Below, one piece after another: positions 9,848 through 18,867 of a stretch of 64,000 nucleotides of DNA. Source of the stretch: Granulicella sp. dw_53. Lineage in GTDB: Bacteria; Acidobacteriota; Terriglobia; Terriglobales; Acidobacteriaceae. Location of the stretch: contig NZ_JAAVUR010000001.1 of NCBI RefSeq assembly GCF_018449545.1, positions 1 through 64,000 on the forward strand. Direction: 5' to 3'. The notes beneath the pieces were generated by a model. The model was not told the DNA's origin and searched no databases. It was given only the letters and a program-made list of their open reading frames with translations. The translations under genes were made by a program, and so were the position numbers. How positions within the stretch are numbered: the stretch's first letter is position 1; every line of letters begins with the position of its first letter.

Positions 9848-10849
9848 TCAGTCAGTCTGTGTGGGGCCACCCACTGTAACCTCTGAATTTTCATGTGAGA
9901 TTTTGACGAGTGAAATTTGGGACTGAAGTTGGCTCAGAATTTTGGCATATCGGGGACGCATCCTCGAAGCTTCTGCGGTTTCGGCAAGCACATTCAGTTC
10001 GCCTAAAGATGGTTTTAGTGTCAGAGGCAATTTCTGCCAGAAATATTTGAGATCGTCCGAATGCCAATGGCTATAGATAGCCTCCCATGACCTCCCTGTC
10101 GATCCTGGAAATACCAGATTTGCGGGATTAAGTGCTCGTGTGTAGTCCTGAAACCGACAGTCCATTGAAATTCTAATTTGATCGGACGTGTTAGGCGTTG
10201 CCGCGTGAACTGTCAAGTCGTGAAAGATAAGCACATCTCCCGCGTTGATTTGTCCGCTTACCCAATCGTCTCCTTGCGCGGTTTCCTTCGCAATAATCCC
10301 TGTGGCTGGATTGTTACTTTGAAGGCCAAAACGATGAGAATTTTCCAGGACCTGTAAAGGTCCCACTTCTATTGGACAGTCGTGCAGAGGCATCCAGATG
10401 GTGAAGCTACCTGCGTCTCCCGCAATTGACTGATGATCTTGATGTGCCTGAATGACAAAGCGTTCGCACTTTGGAAAGATCAGACGGCCGATGGGTTTAG
10501 GATGAACCAGAAGGCGAGGGCCGACAAGTAAACTCATTATCCGCTGCAACGCAGGATGGTGTGGAAATGCATGGAATAATTCAAGTTGAAATATTCGCTC
10601 ATAGACAGTCTTGAACTCTGGATCAGAATCACCGCAGGCTTCGCTCAAGTCTGCCAGCCGTTCCAGAGGACTAGAATCTGGAAGTAACCAGCCCGCTTCT
10701 TGGACTATCTCCAAGATTTGCAGTAATAACGGCTTAATATGACTAACAGGCAACAGCTCTCTGATAAGGACATAGCCCCGAGAGTCCATCTCCTCCTGAA
10801 GATAAAGCGACGTTACATCTTTTGCCAAAATAGAACGAAACGATTTCAT
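9848..10849 (-). CDS. Phytanoyl-CoA dioxygenase (PhyH) family Fe(II)/2-oxoglutarate oxygenase
   Basis: The 333-aa product carries the 2-oxoglutarate oxygenase facial triad: HQD (HxD) in the segment FVIQAHQDHQSI and the distal His in TVHAATPN, followed by the Arg in IRISMDCRF that binds 2-oxoglutarate. A GPLQVLENSHRFG segment between them is typical of PhyH proteins, many of which hydroxylate natural products or lipids. I use the ATG at 10849 (GGTGA upstream) because the longer frame opens with TTG at 10882. It is the first gene of a minus-strand operon with ABC transporter and methyltransferase, which suggests a tailoring step in a small biosynthetic pathway. Confidence 0.78.
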   Translation of the reverse strand: MKSFRSILAKDVTSLYLQEEMDSRGYVLIRELLPVSHIKPLLLQILEIVQEAGWLLPDSSPLERLADLSEACGDSDPEFKTVYERIFQLELFHAFPHHPALQRIMSLLVGPRLLVHPKPIGRLIFPKCERFVIQAHQDHQSIAGDAGSFTIWMPLHDCPIEVGPLQVLENSHRFGLQSNNPATGIIAKETAQGDDWVSGQINAGDVLIFHDLTVHAATPNTSDQIRISMDCRFQDYTRALNPANLVFPGSTGRSWEAIYSHWHSDDLKYFWQKLPLTLKPSLGELNVLAETAEASRMRPRYAKILSQLQSQISLVKISHENSEVTVGGPTQTD

Positions 10850-11585
10850 TAGGTCACCAGCAGACTTTAACCACTCCTGCAACAGGAAAGCTTGAAGTCA
10901 ATAAACACCCCTAGAGCGAAACTATCGCTACTAGTGCCCCAAGATTACTTGTCAAAATTACGTTTGTTGTCACAAGTTTGTCACTTGATTGTTTTTAGAT
11001 CTAAAGAGGATAGTTATTTGAGCCACTCGCGCAGAGAACACATCTGAAGCTTTTCTTCGGCCCTCAGTGCCACTTTTGATTTATGAGTTTAGAACTTATG
11101 GTGACCAAAAGACATTTCGCAAAGTGGTGGCAGTCCAAAGAGCGAAATAGGGCGGGCTAGGATACGTGCCGTGGGGGCCAAACTGGGGCTACCGTTCCGC
11201 TCGATTCAAGCAGTCATTCCATCGTGTGCATAAGATCAGAGTTGATGATCGCTTCCAATTTGTTCGGGATCATTGCCTTCGTGCTTCGCGGGAATGAACG
11301 AAGACTCCTGGTCCAAGCGGTGGTCGATGTAGATGGGTAACGCGGCGTTTGTTCATCCATTGATAAAAGCGACCCTCGCATTCCGCGGGCAGCCGCCGTT
11401 GTAGCTCCGTGAATAGAGCATCCGAATCCTCCGCAAGGTAAGCGTCGGCGGTTTGCGACGTAGACTGGATCGGACTTTCTGGTCTATCAAGTCGGGTCGG
11501 GCGCATGCCTGATAGTGGCGACGAGTTCCGCAACCACCTGCGTGTACGACTTTGTGGTCGGCGCGGATTTGGGGGCAGGTTGGGG
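10850..11585. other. Upstream region of PhyH operon; no gene
   Basis: The first 200 bp should contain the minus-strand promoter of the PhyH operon. The remainder holds only short frames without recognisable domains and ends at the IS66 insertion point. I see no RNA gene or repeat. Confidence 0.4.
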
Positions 11586-11593
11586 GGATCAAA
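11586..11593. repeat. IS66 target-site duplication, left copy
   Basis: The 8-bp sequence GGATCAAA directly abuts the left terminal inverted repeat and is repeated exactly at 14729-14736, directly after the right repeat. Eight bp is the standard IS66-family duplication length. Confidence 0.9.
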
Positions 11594-11639
11594 GTGAGAG
11601 TACGCCGCGTCCCTCTTGACGCGAGGAGAATGACGCAAC

Positions 11640-11669
11640 AGGTGTCCGCTTATTTCTTAGCGGACACCT
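11640..11669. terminator. Perfect 11-bp hairpin at IS66 left end
   Basis: AGGTGTCCGCT and AGCGGACACCT form an 11-bp perfect stem with an 8-nt loop (tatttctt). It lies just past the tnpC stop inside the IS end. There is no long T run, so termination is plausible but not certain; it could also shield the transposase from outside transcription. Confidence 0.5.
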
Positions 11670-11690
11670 ATTGCGTGTGCCTTAGGCTGC

Positions 11691-12251
11691 CTAGGAAGAG
11701 AGCGGGTTAAGAGAGCTTGCCAGGTTCCATGGCAATAGCTCCGCGATTCGACTGATCGGGTGGTCAGCGATTCTGGCGAGCACGTTGCGGAGATAGAGTT
11801 CCGGGTTGAGGCCGTTGAGCCTGGCTGATCCGAGCAGCGAGTACATGGCGGCGGCACGCTCTCCACCACCATCGGACCCCACAAAAAGAAAGTTTTTCCG
11901 GCCAAGCGCGACCGCGCGTAGTGCCCGTTCGGCTGCACTGTTGTCGATCTCGAGCAGACCCTCATCGGCATAGCGCGTGAGGGCATGCCAGCGCGAGAGC
12001 GCATAGCGGATCGCGCCTGCGGTCTCACTTTTCGACGATAGTCTGCCCTGTGCCTTCTCCATCCAGAGGCGAAGTTCGGCAAGCAAGGGTCTGGCTCGTG
12101 CCTGCCGAATACTCAGCCTGAGATCGGCTGGCTTACCGCGGATCTCCTCCTCGATCGCATAGAGTGCTCCGATCCTGGCCATCGCTTCGGTGGTGGTTGG
12201 TGACGCGTGGACGATGTGGATCTCGTGGAACTTGCGCCGGGCATGAGCCCA
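11691..12251 (-). pseudogene. tnpC: IS66 transposase TnpC, C-terminal part
   Basis: The reading frame continues the IS66 TnpC sequence after the intron: WAHARRKFHEIH, then YAIEEEIRGKPADLR, then the conserved IDNSAAERALRAVALGRKNFLFVGSD segment with the catalytic Glu, and the C-terminal PWN motif (ELLPWNL). It is colinear with the piece at 14276-14671 and was one gene before intron insertion between the codons for EAAC and WAHA. The DDE catalytic domain is therefore separated on the DNA and inactive. Confidence 0.88.
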
Positions 12252-12941
12252 GCTTGCGTCAGGGTAAGCCTTGGAAAGGGGGAAGCGATGTAAGACAGCA
12301 CGGAAACCTTTCTTCGCAGTCCAGAGGGTTCGACTCCCTCCCGGCAGAGGCTAGCCAGCCAGCCGGAAGTCAGTCTTGCATGGGCAGGGGCAACTCTGTT
12401 CGTGAAGCGTAGACAGCGGGTACTAAAGCTGTGCATTTGGCCACGAAATCATGTCACTGCTGGAGCCTTCGTTTTGTTGGGTGCGGGGGCAGCATCGAGA
12501 AGACCGCTACTGGCGAGGTCTACTTGGTCCGGCCGGGGTCTTGGAGCATGGCAGAGGTACGGGATGGAATGCCAAGGAACCTGAGAAGTCCTGTTCTGTC
12601 CATGTGAGAAAAGCCGGAATGGGGGACGCCGGCATCGAAATGCCCCTGGCCTGAAAAGACCACCTCCGGTCTGACAGGAGCGCGTAAGCGATACACGAAT
12701 CGAGAGAGGAAGCGCGGGAGCTGGAAGCGAAACCATAAGCGACCGGTATGCAGTGCAGGATGGCGTAGCGTCTCCGTAGTATCTACGAAGTCGGGGAACC
12801 TGATCGAAGGGACCCGGCGGAGAGAAGGGAGACGTCACAGAAGAGAACTGTTGACGGGAAACATGGGAGGGGACACTGAACCCTGCAAACCTGTACACGA
12901 AACGGCAGCAGATAGCGGAACTGGCGAGGAACAGGCCCGGT

Positions 12942-14204
12942 GTGGCGCTGTACTCCTTGAGCCACGTCATCGACCTGGAATGGATGCGGGAGGCTTATCG
13001 GCTGACCCGCAAGAGTGGTGCGCCCGGCATCGACGGAGTCGTCGCTGCGGAATGCGAATCGAACCTCGAAGCGAACCTGCAAAGTCTTCTTGGGCGAATC
13101 CGTTCCGGCAGCTATAAAGCTCCTCCGGTACGCAGGGTGTACATACCCAAAGCGGACGGCTCGCAAAGGCCGCTCGGTATCCCAACCTTCGAAGACAAGG
13201 TGGCGCAACTGGCGATCAGCATGGTGTTGGAGGCTATCTACGAGCAGGACTTTTATCCTTGCTCCTATGGCTTCCGCCCCGGCAAATCGGCGCATCAAGC
13301 ACTTCAGACACTGCGCACGGGCTTCATGACCCAGGGCTTACGCTGGGTGCTCGATGTCGATATACGCAAGTACTTCGACTCGATCCCGCATAAGCAACTG
13401 CGGGAGTTCCTCGACAGACGGGTCACCGACGGTGTTATCCGGAGGATGATCGATAAATGGTTGAAGGCTGGCGTGATGGAAGAAGGACAGTTACGCCAGT
13501 CGACTGAAGGCTCTCCTCAAGGAGGCGTGATCTCGCCACTGCTCTCGAACATCTATCTGCACCATGTGCTGGATGAATGGTTCGAAACAGAGGTGCGGCC
13601 ACGGCTCAAGGGGAGATGTCCCCTTGTCCGGTATGCCGACGATCTTGTGATGGCGTTCGAGGACTTCCTCAGCGCCAAGCGAGTCTTGGCTGTTCTGGGC
13701 AAGCGTCTTGCTCGGTATGGCCTTACGCTGCATCCCGAGAAGACACGCTTCATCGACTTCCGCTTCAAGCGGCCTAATGGGATGCGCCATGCGGCAACGA
13801 GTGGCACAACGTTCGACTTCCTTGGCTTCACCCATGTCTGGGTGCGGTCCAGGCAAGGGAAGGATGTGGTGCGTCAGAGCACGGCTAAGAGCCGCTTCGC
13901 TCGCGCACTCGCTTCCGTGAGCGACTGGTGCAGGCATAACCTGCATCGGGCAATCGTCGAGCAGCATCTCCATCTGAGCCGCGTGATGCGAGGCCATTTT
14001 GCCTACTACGGCATCACAGGCAATGGTCGACGACTGCGATGGTACGCGCACCAGGTTGAGAGGATATGGCAGAAGTGGCTCTCCAGACGCGGCCAACAGG
14101 GCTCTTTCCTGTGGACTCGTCTGCGTGAGTTGTTGAAGCGGCATCCTCTTCCTTCAGCCAAGATCGTCCATCGCTACGTCGTTGGGAGCGAAGCTCTTCC
14201 GTGA
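12942..14204 (+). CDS. ltrA: Group II intron reverse transcriptase-maturase
   Basis: The 420-aa frame has the intron RT blocks: SGAPGIDGV, PKADGSQRPLGIPTFEDKVAQ, YGFRPGKSAHQAL, the catalytic aspartate in VLDVDIRKYFDSI, SPQGGVISPLLSNI, the active-site YADD, and a maturase X domain ending in a basic WYAHQVERIWQKWLSRR region. No HNH endonuclease domain follows, as in several bacterial intron classes. Translation can begin at a GTG (12942). However, in-frame codons upstream read TLNPANLYTKRQQIAELARNRPG, the usual RT N-terminus, with no start codon before an upstream stop. A one-base shift near 12880 from an ATG at 12863 would restore it, so the native start may be lost. Confidence 0.85.
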   Translation: MALYSLSHVIDLEWMREAYRLTRKSGAPGIDGVVAAECESNLEANLQSLLGRIRSGSYKAPPVRRVYIPKADGSQRPLGIPTFEDKVAQLAISMVLEAIYEQDFYPCSYGFRPGKSAHQALQTLRTGFMTQGLRWVLDVDIRKYFDSIPHKQLREFLDRRVTDGVIRRMIDKWLKAGVMEEGQLRQSTEGSPQGGVISPLLSNIYLHHVLDEWFETEVRPRLKGRCPLVRYADDLVMAFEDFLSAKRVLAVLGKRLARYGLTLHPEKTRFIDFRFKRPNGMRHAATSGTTFDFLGFTHVWVRSRQGKDVVRQSTAKSRFARALASVSDWCRHNLHRAIVEQHLHLSRVMRGHFAYYGITGNGRRLRWYAHQVERIWQKWLSRRGQQGSFLWTRLRELLKRHPLPSAKIVHRYVVGSEALP

Positions 14205-14275
14205 GGAACCGGATGCGGGAAAACTGCACGTCCGGATCTGTGAGGGGTGAGGATGGCGACATCCTCACCTACTCG
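14199..14275 (+). ncRNA. Group II intron domains V and VI
   Basis: Domain V is seen as GAACCGGATGCGGG-AAAA-CTGCACGTCCGGATC, a stem with a GAAA-type tip and the usual two-base bulge. Domain VI follows as a 9-bp perfect stem (GTGAGGATG / CATCCTCAC, 14247-14268) with a GCGA loop and a CTACTCG tail. I do not see a bulged branch-point A within that stem; the tail A at 14271 is a candidate. Confidence 0.75.
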
Positions 14276-14671
14276 GCACGCAGCCTCATAGATATCGTGT
14301 CCATACAGGTGCTGAAAGCCCGCATAGGCGTCGGCCTGAAGAGCACCCCGGAAGGTGCTGAGGTGCCGGCGGGGATGCTCTCCCTTGCGGTCGGGCGAAT
14401 AAGCGAACCATACGGCTGGCGGTGTCTCGAGGCCAGCTGGACGATCGTCTCTGACATAAGTCCAGAGGCGGCCGGTCCTGGTCTTGCCGTTGCCAGGAGA
14501 GAGCACGGGCAGTGGCGTGTCATCGGCATGCAGCTTAGGTCCGGCGAGCACATGCTTCTGGATCGCGTCGAGCAGCGGGCTCAGCAACTCGCTGGCTGCG
14601 CCGACCCAGCCAGCCATGGTGGAGCGAGAGATCTCAACATCCTGTCGAGCATAGATCTCCGACTGCACCAT
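14276..14671 (-). pseudogene. tnpC: IS66 transposase TnpC, N-terminal-truncated catalytic part
   Basis: Translation gives VQSEIYARQDVEISRSTMAGWVG, LHADDTPLPVLSPGNGKTRTGRLWTYVRDDRP and LQADAYAGFQHLYGHDIYEAAC, all characteristic of IS66 TnpC; the first two catalytic Asp residues lie in HADDTP and QADAYAG. The first ~170 residues of the normal protein are absent, the frame opening abruptly near 14671. It is cut at the C-terminal side by the intron. Confidence 0.88.
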
Positions 14672-14728
14672 GACGCAATCTCAATCGAGATCAGAACCGC
14701 ATGCAAGAGGGACTCGGCGTACGCTTAC

Positions 14729-14736
14729 GGATCAAA
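14729..14736. repeat. IS66 target-site duplication, right copy
   Basis: GGATCAAA, identical to 11586-11593, immediately outside the right inverted repeat. Confidence 0.9.
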
Positions 14737-14996
14737 ACACCCGGCTGCTTTTTGAGCATCTGGTTTTTGTCGGGCGATTTTGAGGAAGTTGCCGAAGCTG
14801 TAATTATGGAAACCGCCCATTGCGGTGAGGCACGCAGTGAATCCTTCGGAACGGCCTTGCTTCCAACTACTCAATGAGGAGCTTTACGTACGCAGCCACA
14901 ATCCCAATCTTATCAACTAAATTTTGATCGTGAGATTCCGCTCTCTCGCGCTACATTCGGAGCAAAGTCACAGCCCACAAGGGAAATCCCGAGATC

Positions 14997-15925
14997 ATGC
15001 ACGTTCTTCGCGTCCTCGCCATCCAGCTCCTTGCCCTAACCCTCTCAGCAGCTCCCCTCCAGCAAGCACCAATCACCCCCGACACTCAGTCAGCAGAACC
15101 GCCTCCGCCACCCGGCTCGAACTACGATCCCGGCCTCTTCCAAGCACCTCTGGCACCTGCCGATCTCGCCTACCTGCAACAGTTTGTCGGAGCCCCCGCG
15201 AAAGATCTCCTCCGGGACAAGCAGTTCAAGAAGCTGATGAAGCTCTTTGTACCGGCTGCATCTTCCACTACGGTCGCGACATGAGCCTCCCCGATGCCCT
15301 CTCGATGGCCTTCGACGGCTCTCGCATCCCGGTCGAGCTACGCGACAACCGCTACCTTCTCGTCGCCGGACAGCAGGGACCTTATCTCCAGGGCCGCGGC
15401 TTTCTCTGGATCGATCTCCAGACCGGCATCGGTCTCGGCGGCTTCTACTTCGTTCCCACCAACGGCGAACCAACCCCGGCCCTCAATCTCTTCTCGAAGC
15501 AAATCAAGGAAGACGCCCTTGGCCTCAGCCAATTCCCCCCGGCCTTCGTCGACGACTTCATTCAGTGGTCGACCAGTGCCCACGTAGGACCGGTCGTCAC
15601 CCGCTACTTCATCACCGGCAACAATAAGAAGATCCTCCTCGAGCACGACGAAGACTTTTGCGTCTCAGCCGATGGCACCGTCGCTCCGCTTGACGGTGTC
15701 TGCGAGCAACTCAACGCCGAAGCCGCCGACCTCGACGTCACCGCTGCCGACTACCTCGACCAGGTACACCATGTGACCAACGCCACCGCCTGGATGCTGA
15801 GCCCCTCGCAGGTCTCCTGGCTGGATGTCCGCGAACGCACCTGCGGTGGCGTCCTCGCCTGCCGCATCAACATCACCCACCAACGCATCCACGTCCTCAC
15901 CGGCCGCCCACCCATCCATCGCTAG
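14997..15925 (+). pseudogene. Exported protein of unknown function, broken by one frameshift
   Basis: The 5' part encodes a signal peptide (MHVLRVLAIQLLALTLSA), a Pro-rich linker and a helical YLQQFVGAPAKDLLRDKQFKKLMKLFVP segment. The frame then runs out at 15284. A different frame carries on smoothly as CIFHYGRDMSLPDALSMAFDGS through LITGNNKK-like beta-rich sequence to HVLTGRPPIHR at 15925. Losing one base near 15255 (GTACCG-GCTGCATC) explains the break: both halves look like one ~309-residue protein. I do not recognise a named domain. It may be a true pseudogene or a sequencing error. Confidence 0.65.
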
Positions 15926-16214
15926 CCTATCAAAAACGCGGCAACTGCGACGTTCGTTGTGGCCACCTACTTTTTATTTTATCGGTATGCCATGCCTTTA
16001 ACTTGCTTATTCATGTTGTTAGGGACACCGCAAGTGTCCTAAAAGGATAAGGTTTGTTCTTTTGCTCTGCTCTTGCCCGTACGCGAGGGTTGAGTGGTAG
16101 GAAACTTGCGAGCGTGGGCCTGCGTGAATTCGCTGGTATAGACAGCTCTTGGTGTCTAGTGGGAGGCTTACTGCTAAGACTAAGTTGTCTAGGTGCCGGC
16201 TGGAGATGTTTGGA

Positions 16215-16527
16215 ATGGCGAAGAACAATCTGCAAGAACCTTGGATCTGCTGGTGTTGAATACGCTTTCTCAGATGGGCGCGCTGCACGGCTATGGGATT
16301 GTGGTGCATATCCAGAGGGCTTCGGAGTAGTTGCTTAGGGTGGAAGATGTTCGCTGTACCGGATGGAGCAGAATGGCTGGATTGGTTCGGAGTGGGGGCT
16401 GACGGCAACGAACCAGAAGGCTAAGTATTACACGCTCACTTCGGCGGGTACGGCATAGTTGCGTGAAGCGCATAAGAGCTTCGAGCACTTAGTCAAGGGC
16501 GTTCGCACGATCCTGCAATACGCGTAA
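16215..16527 (+). pseudogene. PadR-family transcriptional regulator, degraded
   Basis: Reassembled frames give TLDLLVLNTLSQMGALHGYGIVVHIQRASE, then RMEQNGWIGSEWGLTATN and KAKYYTLTSAGTA, then LREAHKSFEHLVKGVRTILQYA. This is the winged-helix PadR pattern. There are at least two frameshifts and in-frame stops after ASE and SAGTA. In Acidobacteria such regulators commonly precede large FtsX-type permeases, and a remnant of one follows at 16546. Confidence 0.8.
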
Positions 16528-16545
16528 GAGGAGCTTTCCCCCTCT

Positions 16546-16738
16546 ATGATGCGCCGGCTAGGGAACTTTTTTTTCGTGATTAAAGGTGGCGAGTGAGATC
16601 GACGCCGAATTACGGTCGCATATCGAGACGCGGATTGAGGATGGCGTCGCCACGGGTATGTCACTGGCTGAGGCGCGTCGCTACGCGGAGATCCGGTTTG
16701 GGAATCGGATCTTAACGAAGAGCGAGTGCTGTGGCTGA
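16546..16738 (+). pseudogene. Acidobacterial duplicated permease (ADOP/MacB-like), N-terminal remnant
   Basis: After ATGATGCGCCGGCT the frame shifts once and reads SEIDAELRSHIETRIEDGVATGMSLAEARRYAEIRFGN, the cytosolic N-terminal helix typical of the large FtsX/MacB-like permeases of Acidobacteria. It stops after about 60 residues of the usual ~800. It sits right after a PadR pseudogene, the usual regulator-permease order. A C-terminal piece of a similar permease is at 59160-59260. Confidence 0.75.
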
Positions 16739-17104
16739 GAAGCAAGAGTACGTATTGACTCTAATCTGCGCAGGGCAGTGCGAACCCGAGCAAGGAGTTC
16801 CTCGATGCTGAAAGGCTTGGTAACATAGTCGTCGGCGCCAGCATCGAGAGCACGGATCTTGGATTCCACATCCTCGCGCATCGACAACAAGATTATTGGA
16901 AGAACGGAGACGGTCCTTACCCGTTTACATAGTTCGATGCCATCCATATCCGGCATCGCAAGATCGGTGACAATGAGGTCCCGCCCCCAATCCTCCTGTA
17001 AATTCAGTCCGGAAAGATCGTCGTTAGCCGTCCGAACGTCATAACCGTTCGCAATAAAGCTGGCTCGCAGTGCTCTGATGATCGTGGGTTCATCGTCTGC
17101 TGAT
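16681..17104 (-). pseudogene. Two-component response regulator, receiver domain only
   Basis: The minus strand reads ADDEPTIIRALRASFIANGYDVRTA then DLIVTDLAMPDMDGIELCKRVR and PIILLSMREDVESKIRALDAGADDYVTKPFSIEELLARVRTAL. All receiver signatures are there: the acidic pair ADDE, phospho-acceptor Asp in TDLAMPDMDG, and Lys in TKPF. The DNA-binding output domain is missing, the frame ending in unrelated residues, and the N-terminal methionine is lost where a CusA fragment joins. Confidence 0.8.
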
Positions 17105-17305
17105 CTTGCAGGTATTCGATGACACGCGAGCGTGCCCAGTAGAGGTCCGTACCGTCTTCAAAAACGACATACGCGTAGGAATCGCCAGGCATAGTCTGCG
17201 CGCGGACGGCTTTGACATGCGGGGCAGCCAGCAGGCTGATAACGATAGGGGTAGGTCACCTGGTCTTCGATGACATCTGGCGGTTTGCCTGGTGGTATGG
17301 AGTTT
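17105..17305 (-). pseudogene. CusA/CzcA heavy-metal RND pump fragment
   Basis: Minus-strand pieces read PDVIEDQVTYP, then in another frame ISLLAAPHVKAVRAQTMPGDSYAYVVFEDGTDLYWARSRVIEYLQ. This is the porter-domain start of CusA-type RND pumps. One extra base separates the two frames. The fragment joins directly to a response-regulator fragment, a non-native junction. Confidence 0.8.
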
Positions 17306-17499
17306 GGTCCTTGCTTTGAATGGTTCGAGGAGCATGGCATTCACCCCCAAACGCTGGTGTTTCTCGCAGATCTTAACGGCTCGTTACCTGAGACCGCTCC
17401 TCCTTATCCCGTCCTGTGGGCCTCTACCGGATGCCGGCGAGCCCCTTTGGCGAGGTGATCCCCATGCAGGCGGCCTAAGCCGATTGCTCCCCAGAGAGG

Positions 17500-17793
17500 A
17501 TGGTGAAGCATGTTCATATCTACACAGATGGATCGGCGATCGGGAACCCAGGAGCGGGAGGCTGGGGCGCAGTCATCATCAGCGGAAAGAACAGAAGGGA
17601 ACTGTCGGGGGCAAACCCGTGGACCACAATCTCCGAGATGGAGATCCTTGCCGCCGTTTAAGCTTTCTGATCGATACCTCGCGGTCAACAGGTGCTGCAG
17701 CGCTCAGACTCCCGCTACCTGATCGACGGAATGTGTTATCTGGCTTGCCGATGGCGCGAGTACGGCTGGAAAAACAGTCGCGGAGTTCGGCGC
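17500..17793 (+). pseudogene. RNase HI fragment
   Basis: From the ATG at 17500 the frame reads HVHIYTDGSAIGNPGAGGWGAVIISGKNRRELSGA and ISEMEILAAV: the DGSxxxNPGxGGWG first-Asp motif and the EMEILAA helix with catalytic Glu. A stop follows, then in another frame SDSRYLIDGMCYLACRWREYGWKN carries the third catalytic Asp. At least one frameshift and missing sequence between make it non-functional. Confidence 0.78.
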
Positions 17794-17795
17794 TC

Positions 17796-18184
17796 ACAAG
17801 CACCCAGGGGCTGTCGCCCATCGTGCGCATTCTCGAACGCATCGGCCGGCAGATTCGCGCGCTTGGCGTGCCGGACGACCAACAGTGGGCGGCGGTCGGC
17901 GCGCTGATGGCTTACATCCTTGGCGTTAGCAGTCAAAACGCGGCCAACGGTCAGCTCGCTCGGAAGCAAGGGCTCGATCGAACCAGACTTTCTGGAGGTA
18001 GTATCGACCGCCTGGCGCAACTCGATCCGAAGGAGTACCCGTTTGCTCGCAGCGTAGCCGGACAGATACGGGACCACGACGACCGGATGGATTTTATCTC
18101 TGGAATCGATCTCATTCTCAAAGGCATCGACGGTCCACGGAGTAGCTCACGGCCTCAACGCAAACAGGCGTCTCGCACCGTGTA
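17796..18184 (+). pseudogene. TetR-family regulator, ligand-binding domain remnant
   Basis: The frame encodes LSPIVRILERIGRQIRALGVPDDQQWAAVGALMAYILGVSSQNAANGQLAR and QLDPKEYPFARSVAGQIRDHDDRMDFISGIDLILKGID, the C-terminal helical domain of TetR/TetR_C regulators. Between them two compensating frameshifts replace an expected DFLEVVSTAW stretch. The N-terminal HTH is absent, replaced by the RNase HI fragment. Confidence 0.72.
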
Positions 18185-18185
18185 G

Positions 18186-18867
18186 ACCGTGGCTTGCGTC
18201 AAGTGCTTTGGAGGCACTGTTGCTGCTGCCGCTGCATCTGTGGCCGACGAGGCGAAGGCTCGACTCGATCAATTCCGCAGGACGCTCGTGGATACGATGC
18301 AGGTCGGCACCGGGAGCAGCCTCTGCGCCGCCCTGAACTGCCAACCGAAGTGACACCGAACAGTTGATGGAGATCGCGCGTGGTCCGCGGCGTTTCAGGA
18401 TCGGGTTTGAGCTTGCTGTTCTGGCCGGCGCATGCAAGGCGAAACCTACAGATCCGGTCCTCTTTTTACGTTTATAAGCGAGGAAGGATGTCCGCCAGCC
18501 CAACAGAGAGCGTCGCAGGCTGACAAGCACTAGTTTTGTCCTCTTCTCCTTTAGTTGGTTTCGGCACACGCAGAAGTATGGTGCAATCGACCGTGGGTGA
18601 CCGTAATCGAACGTAATTTAGATATTGTGAGTTTCCAGACTCTGTAAGAGTACGAAAATAATGCGAAAGCAAGCATAACCCTAAGTCGTTGAGCGAAAAA
18701 TTAGAGCGATTTGTCCAACGTTTTACTTGCCGCATTATTTTCGGTCGCGAATTAACACTGTGTATTCAGGTAGTATGTTGGCTGTCATTTCAGCAGCGTG
18801 CGAAGCCACATCGTGTTCTGGACTTCAAGGGTTACGCAGGATAACGTTTGCTTGAAACGGAGGCAAA
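18186..18867. other. No recognisable gene; upstream region of carboxylesterase
   Basis: Short frames on both strands have no recognisable domain. The last 150 bp is AT-richer and probably contains the promoter for the carboxylesterase gene, but I cannot place a confident -35/-10 pair. Confidence 0.4.

Larger units (their letters stand above)
12252..14277 (+). mobile_element. Group II intron inserted antisense into IS66 tnpC
   Basis: The tnpC codons ...GAG GCT GCG TGC / TGG GCT CAT... fix both junctions to within two bases: left between 12251 and 12254, right between 14275 and 14278 (a shared GC makes this ambiguous). The intron's 5' end reads TTGCGTCAGGG rather than consensus GTGYG. It encodes a reverse transcriptase-maturase and ends with a recognisable domain V and VI. 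The intron is transcribed on the plus strand while tnpC is on the minus strand, so splicing could not restore the transposase message. Confidence 0.88.
11594..14728 (-). mobile_element. IS66-family element, internally deleted and interrupted by a group II intron
   Basis: The ends are imperfect inverted repeats, 11594-11618 and 14704-14728, matching at 22 of 25 positions and starting GTRAG. Exact 8-bp duplications flank them, so both ends come from one insertion. Inside is only the tnpC transposase, on the minus strand; tnpA and tnpB and the tnpC N-terminus are missing, with the remaining tnpC starting about 30 bp from the right repeat. A ~2-kb group II intron splits tnpC. The element cannot transpose by itself. 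Confidence 0.9.

Noticed and set aside
13491..14144. Minus-strand frame opposite the maturase
   Set aside because: Antisense shadow of the reverse transcriptase; no domain.
14924..15250. Long plus-strand frame upstream part as the true N-terminus
   Set aside because: Codons there are low-complexity and out of frame with a clear signal peptide that starts at 14997.
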